Source: Terriglobia bacterium
GTDB taxonomy: Bacteria; Acidobacteriota; Terriglobia; Bryobacterales; Bryobacteraceae
Reading direction: 5' to 3'
Assembly: GCA_020073345.1 (NCBI GenBank)
Contig: JAIQFI010000011.1
Coordinates: forward strand, 62,001 to 126,000
Length of the DNA stretch: 64,000 bases
Part shown: piece by piece, positions 60,297-64,000 of the stretch
Layout of the letters: each line of letters starts with the position of its first letter
How positions within the stretch are numbered: the stretch's first letter is position 1
Position numbers and translations under genes: made by a program
The notes under the pieces: model-generated
The model's input: the letters and a program-made list of their open reading frames with translations, nothing else
What the model was told of the DNA's origin: nothing
The model's database searches: none

Positions 60297-61148
60297 CTAG
60301 GCTTGCTCCGCGGACGCGATGCGAGAAGCTTGTTCTTTCTTCTCCGGTAAAAACGGCTGCGTGAGCATGAACGCCAAGCCCAAGCTAGCATCGTTCTGAA
60401 ATCCCTTGAGTCCGACGACCATCCGGTCTTGACCCGCCGCAGGCTCGGCTAGATACGTTCGAAAAAGGCGATCCCACCAGGGAAAGCAGTCGCCGTAATT
60501 CGTACACTGCTCCCCCGCCGCTTCAGAATGATGGATCCGATGCATGTCGGGAGTAACGAACAGACGGCGTAGAGGTTTCTCGGCCCATCCTGGAAGCGAC
60601 GCGTTAGCGTGCCCAAAAAAGCTCTGGAAAGCGCTTACGAGCTCCGCGACCAAAACCCCGATTACCGGCGGGGCGAAGATCGCTATTACAGCAAAATACG
60701 CGCCCTGCGATAAAACCACTTCTATGGGATGAACCCTGGTGGCGGTAGATACGTCGAAGTCCGGGTCGGAGTGGTGGACCTGGTGCACACGCCATAGGAA
60801 CGAAACGGAGTGGAAGGTCCGATGGACGGCGTACTTTACAAAATCGAGCAACAGGACGGCGAGAATGCATCGGACGACGAAGGGGATCCAAGGTTTGTTC
60901 AGTAGACCATACCTATTACCGGCGAAAGCGATGGCGACGACCACCGGGCTGGCTAGGTACAGCCCGACGGAAATGACCGTGCAAACGATCAGAACCAGGC
61001 CGTGCCTGCCCCAGCGCCGCCCCGGGGCCCCAGACAACTCCTGCTTGGGCCGGAACGATTCCCAGACCGCCACTCCGAGGAAAGTAGCCACGAACAGGAT
61101 CCAGTAAGAGTAGCTTTCGATTCGTTCCCAAGGCACAGCAGCATCCAA
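60297..61148 (-). CDS. Sterol desaturase / fatty-acid hydroxylase superfamily protein
   Basis: 283 residues with about four membrane helices and the three-histidine-box signature of the di-iron membrane hydroxylases: HRTFH at about 109-113, HQVHH at about 121-125 and HRIHH at about 204-208. Such enzymes hydroxylate or desaturate lipids, sterols or carotenoids. The start ATG at 61146-61148 gives DAAVPWERIESYSYW before the first helix. It stands alone between convergent minigenes and the DksA-like gene. Confidence 0.9.
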   Translation of the reverse strand: MDAAVPWERIESYSYWILFVATFLGVAVWESFRPKQELSGAPGRRWGRHGLVLIVCTVISVGLYLASPVVVAIAFAGNRYGLLNKPWIPFVVRCILAVLLLDFVKYAVHRTFHSVSFLWRVHQVHHSDPDFDVSTATRVHPIEVVLSQGAYFAVIAIFAPPVIGVLVAELVSAFQSFFGHANASLPGWAEKPLRRLFVTPDMHRIHHSEAAGEQCTNYGDCFPWWDRLFRTYLAEPAAGQDRMVVGLKGFQNDASLGLAFMLTQPFLPEKKEQASRIASAEQA

Positions 61149-61252
61149 CCCTTCTGGTGGCCCTGGTATGTTAACCCGTCAGATTGGGATCGTCAACAAG
61201 TACGGGTAAGGGGGTTGGCGTGGTACCGCGCCAACATCGCTTCGTCACGACC

Positions 61253-61633
61253 CTACGCTGCGCTGTGGAACACCGTCCGGCCTGCCGATTCAGCCTCGGC
61301 CTGGCACTGGACGCACAAGCGGGCCCAGGGCACTGCGTCCAGGCGCTTGGGCGGGATCTGTTCTTCGCAGCGTTCACACCGGCCGTAGTCGCCCTCCTCA
61401 ATCCTTGTCAACGCGGAGCGAATGTCTTGAATCGAACGCGCCTGCTGGTTCAAGGTTTCGACCGCCATGTCACGATCGGTGTTCGCCCGGACTTGATCGA
61501 GCGGGTCCGCCGTCGGCTGGATCTCGAGGTCTTCCCGGCCTCCGGAGAGCTTGAGCAGTTCGCCGAGCTTGGATTCCAGGGCTGCCTGCCGCCGTCTGAT
61601 TCCCGCGTTAATGCTGGTCACTTTCGTGTTCAT
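61253..61633 (-). CDS. DksA/TraR-family zinc-finger protein
   Basis: 126 residues from ATG 61631-61633; a longer open frame to 61912 is not similar. An N-terminal coiled-coil pair (IRRRQAALESKLGELLKL, then AVETLNQQARSIQDIRSALT) leads to GDYGRCERCEEQIPPKRLDA and LCVQCQ, a four-cysteine zinc finger with the IPxxRLxA motif. DksA-like proteins reach into the RNA polymerase secondary channel. The acidic DxxDxA tip is not evident, so it may be a TraR-like relative with other function. Confidence 0.87.
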   Translation of the reverse strand: MNTKVTSINAGIRRRQAALESKLGELLKLSGGREDLEIQPTADPLDQVRANTDRDMAVETLNQQARSIQDIRSALTRIEEGDYGRCERCEEQIPPKRLDAVPWARLCVQCQAEAESAGRTVFHSAA

Positions 61634-61794
61634 GATCAACTCCGTTCTGAAGTCGCAGCATTCCATGCACGCGAGCCGCCAAAACCACAAGACACGTACT
61701 TTTAGGGTTTTGGGCTCAGATACTGGTCCGGGACGCAGCACGGCAACGGCGGGGCTGGGGCAAAAGACCCAGAAGACGTCTGAGAGGACAATTA

Positions 61795-61815
61795 CATGCC
61801 ACTGAGAGTGGCATG
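61795..61815 (+). promoter_or_regulatory. Perfect 9-bp inverted repeat between dksA-like and L,D-transpeptidase genes
   Basis: CATGCCACT (61795-61803) and AGTGGCATG (61807-61815) are exact inverse copies around GAG, 20 bp before the GTG at 61836. The site sits in the 202-bp divergent gap and looks like an operator; no T run follows, so a terminator is less likely. Confidence 0.5.
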
Positions 61816-61835
61816 ACCCGTGCTGTCTGTTTGGC

Positions 61836-63041
61836 GTGACCTCGCAGTTTCTAGGTCGGCTGGCACTGAGTATGGTCACGCTGGCCGGCACTGGTCTGGT
61901 TGCACAAGACAATTCCTACCAGCGCACACTAAAGGCGCTGGAGCAGTATCGAGCTCTGGCGGCTGAAGACGATAGAGGTATCCTGCCCTCGACCAAGAAG
62001 CCGGTGGAACCGGGCGAGCACTATGCGGGCGTCCCGCGTTTGACTCGCTTGCTGGAGCGGATTGGCGATCTTCCCACCGGGAATCGTCCAGCCGATTCGG
62101 ACCTTTATGACCGCGCGCTGGTTGCCGCCGTCAAAAGTTTTCAAGCCCGCCATGGACTCGAACCCGACGGCCGCATCGGCAAAACGACACTGGAGCAACT
62201 AAACACGCCGCTCGACTTCCGCGTTCGCCAGCTCGAGCTGGCTTTGGAGCGCTGGAGGCGGCTTCCCTACGACTCCTCGCGTCCGGCGATTGTGCTGAAT
62301 CTTCCCGAATTCCGGCTGCGCGCCTTCGACCGCGGATACCGGCCTGCGCTTGAAATGAAGATCGTGATCGGGCGGGCACGCAGACTCAAGACTCCGCTTT
62401 TGTCCTCGAAGGTCGATGCAGTCATCTTTCGTCCCTACTGGAACGTCCCTCTGAGTATTCAACGCAATGAGCTCATAGCTGACATCAAACGGGACCCTTC
62501 CTATATTTCGAAAAACGATTTCGAGCTGGTCACTGCACGGGACGCCGTGGTGGCGCAAGAAGATGTTTCGGATAAACTATTGATGCAACTTCGCTCCGGC
62601 AAGCTTCGATTGCGCCAGAGACCGGGGCCCAAGAACGCGCTGGGCCTGGTGAAGTTCGAGTTCCCGAACGAGTACAACGTCTACATGCACGATACCCCGG
62701 CAAAATCGCTGTTTGGGCGCGCGCGCCGCGACTTCAGCCATGGCTGCATCCGCCTGGAAAGAGCCGAGGACCTGGCGGAGTGGGTGTTGCGCGAGGAATA
62801 CGGCTGGCCGCGGGACCGCATCGTCGCGGCGATGCAAGGGACGGAATCCATCACTTTGAAGCTCACGCATCCTGTTCCAGTGATGACGGTGTACGTCACC
62901 GCCGTGGTACAGGAGAGCGGCAAGGTGCACTTTTTCGAGGACATCTACGGGGAAGATGCGGCTCTCGAAAAGGAAATTGCCGAAGCCGCGGCCGAAGCTG
63001 GGATTACCAGCGACGAACCCGGCCGACGTCCACGTGAATGA
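61836..63041 (+). CDS. L,D-transpeptidase, YcbB-like, with peptidoglycan-binding domain
   Basis: 401 residues from GTG, with a signal peptide ending near GLVAQ. Domain order: peptidoglycan-binding type 1 (about 85-130, VKSFQARHGLEPDGRIGKTT), then a YkuD catalytic domain (about 145-360) with YMHDTPAKSLFGRARRDFSH and GCIRLE, catalytic Cys304. It would form 3-3 cross-links in peptidoglycan and so change beta-lactam sensitivity. It lacks the large N-terminal scaffold of E. coli YcbB. The 3' end overlaps the convergent peptidase gene by 38 bp. Confidence 0.9.
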   Translation: MTSQFLGRLALSMVTLAGTGLVAQDNSYQRTLKALEQYRALAAEDDRGILPSTKKPVEPGEHYAGVPRLTRLLERIGDLPTGNRPADSDLYDRALVAAVKSFQARHGLEPDGRIGKTTLEQLNTPLDFRVRQLELALERWRRLPYDSSRPAIVLNLPEFRLRAFDRGYRPALEMKIVIGRARRLKTPLLSSKVDAVIFRPYWNVPLSIQRNELIADIKRDPSYISKNDFELVTARDAVVAQEDVSDKLLMQLRSGKLRLRQRPGPKNALGLVKFEFPNEYNVYMHDTPAKSLFGRARRDFSHGCIRLERAEDLAEWVLREEYGWPRDRIVAAMQGTESITLKLTHPVPVMTVYVTAVVQESGKVHFFEDIYGEDAALEKEIAEAAAEAGITSDEPGRRPRE

Positions 63042-63522
63042 AATCCGAAGCCTGGTAATATCCGACGCCGCCGCGCCCGAGAGCCAGGGCGGCGTTCCGA
63101 AACTTCAAGGTTGAGGTACCGGGAAGGCGGATATCGATCGCCTCGGCCTGCACATGAAGACTGTTTTTCGCTACGCCGGACGTGTGCGTTCGAAGATACT
63201 CATTGCTCTTGGGCGCCCGGTATCCGCAGATGATGTGAATCTCGGCGTCCGCGCGGCCGACGGCCTGGGTGGCATCCGACAGAAGGTCGAAAAGCCGGGG
63301 ATCGAAGTGATGCACCTCTCCGGTGCGGTGGTCGCGCAGGAAATGGTCCAGCTTCGCCAGGGCCTCGGGAATATAGGATGCACCGTGGCGATACACGATA
63401 TCCAGACGTTCTCCCGTGTGAGTGTGGTAGAGCCGCAGATGGCCGTCTTGTATCGCGGGCGAAGCACCGGATACGGCTATGTGGGGAACAATCGCCATCA
63501 GGACGAGAATGCAAATACGCAA
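63004..63522 (-). CDS. DUF882/YcbK-like (MepK-type) murein peptidase
   Basis: 172 residues with a signal peptide (MRICILVLMAIVPHIAVSGA). The M15-like fold shows HHFDPRLFDLLSDATQAVG, IICGYRAPKSNEYLRT, SLHVQAEAIDIRL and FIHVDVGRVRRW; the His and Asp of HVQAEAID and the His of IHVD are the expected zinc ligands. E. coli YcbK (MepK) cleaves 3-3 cross-links, the bonds made by YcbB, and the two E. coli genes are neighbours. Here they are convergent with overlapping ends. Confidence 0.87.
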   Translation of the reverse strand: MRICILVLMAIVPHIAVSGASPAIQDGHLRLYHTHTGERLDIVYRHGASYIPEALAKLDHFLRDHRTGEVHHFDPRLFDLLSDATQAVGRADAEIHIICGYRAPKSNEYLRTHTSGVAKNSLHVQAEAIDIRLPGTSTLKFRNAALALGRGGVGYYQASDFIHVDVGRVRRW

Positions 63523-63710
63523 AACGTGTTACCTCTAGACTGTGATCGGGCGAAGGTCCTATTAGTTTAGCAGCCACCTGGGGCATTTCGCTCAGAAAAT
63601 CAGGCTTACCCTCGTCTCCGATCCCGTATCTCCCTTCTTTCCGGAGATCTAGGTGTGTTTCTTATCATGGAGTATGAAATGCATGCCTCCGGAACGGAAG
63701 GAAGGGTGGC

Positions 63711-64000
63711 ATGAATAAACGCATACCGAAACTCTGGATGGGAACTCCAGCAATTCTGCTGGCGGGATGGGCGGGCGCCGCCAACGCGGCCGCTGTTCCG
63801 GATTCCGAACACGTCGCGAAATTGCTCTCCGAAGCGAAAACCATGGCGTTTCAATTGAAGGAAGACGCGGTGGCCATGGAAGCCTTCACGCGGATGAACG
63901 TCAGCTGGGAAAGCCACGCGGTGGCAATTAACCAGATCAAAGAGCATGTCAATGCCCTGGAGAAACACGAGGCCGTACTTAAGGACGCGAGAAGCGCTGC
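63711..64000 (+). CDS. Secreted helical protein, partial (C-terminus outside window)
   Basis: The first 96 residues are visible. A signal peptide (MNKRIPKLWMGTPAILLAGW, cleavage near ANA) leads to a helix-rich region: EHVAKLLSEAKTMAFQLKED, TRMNVSWESHAVAINQIKEH and VNALEKHEAVLKDARSA. I have seen this plan (SWESHA..IN.IKEH) in Acidobacterial hypothetical proteins but know no function. A good ribosome site (GGAAGGAAGG) lies upstream. Confidence 0.75.
   Translation, partial: MNKRIPKLWMGTPAILLAGWAGAANAAAVPDSEHVAKLLSEAKTMAFQLKEDAVAMEAFTRMNVSWESHAVAINQIKEHVNALEKHEAVLKDARSA

Overview
The window is bacterial chromosome, GC-rich and gene-dense, and most probably comes from an Acidobacteriota of the Solibacter/Bryobacter type. 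This is inferred from gene content: an Oar-like TonB-dependent receptor of 1251 residues, a TIGR03435-type protein, a PadR/permease-prefix pair, DUF6152 cassettes, clustered PQQ-type quinoproteins with c-type cytochromes, and PEP-CTERM-like tails. I saw no transposase, integrase, phage gene or CRISPR array.

Layout. 1-6250: a cut P-loop ATPase gene, a fused membrane/spermidine-synthase-like protein, an AcuI-type reductase, a LarA-type nickel racemase and a thiolase. 6380-18904: a strongly promoted TonB receptor, a PadR regulator coupled to a small membrane protein, then an oxidative block of three quinoproteins and two two-domain cytochromes c, interrupted by a BamE-like secreted protein and a degraded stretch. 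18958-28725: a tight five-gene operon on the minus strand (2Fe-2S, molybdopterin and FAD subunits of a periplasmic PaoABC-like oxidoreductase, PobA, and a shortened ThiO-like oxidase), preceded by lolA-recA-grpB.

28850-37484 is the cell-elongation block mreB-mreC-mreD-mrdA-rodA followed by an RNase E/G whose S1 domain is split by a roughly 390-residue insert. 37513-39055 has a 1-Cys peroxiredoxin and an FGE-like protein without the FGE cysteines. 39055-44274 is rimP-nusA-infB-ylxP on the minus strand, with a hairpin/U-tract between its likely promoter and rimP that looks like an attenuator.

44330-64000 is a mosaic of small transcription units: cupins, TPR and TIGR03435 proteins, a tRNA-Val(TAC), an AraC/GyrI regulator, a histidine kinase, an AI-2E-family and an APC transporter, three copies of an unnamed secreted family (two next to DUF6152 genes), two tiny PEP-CTERM-like proteins, a sterol-desaturase-family enzyme, a DksA-like zinc protein, and a convergent pair of murein enzymes (YcbB-like L,D-transpeptidase and YcbK/MepK-like peptidase).

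The best candidates for something undescribed are the quinoprotein/cytochrome block with a lanthanide-type DxD motif in all three enzymes; the DUF6152 cassettes, whose mature N-termini would begin His-His; the Mo-hydroxylase/PobA/ThiO operon; the pair of signal-peptide-plus-sorting-tail miniproteins; and the rimP leader. All functions are read from sequence and from remembered families; nothing was searched.
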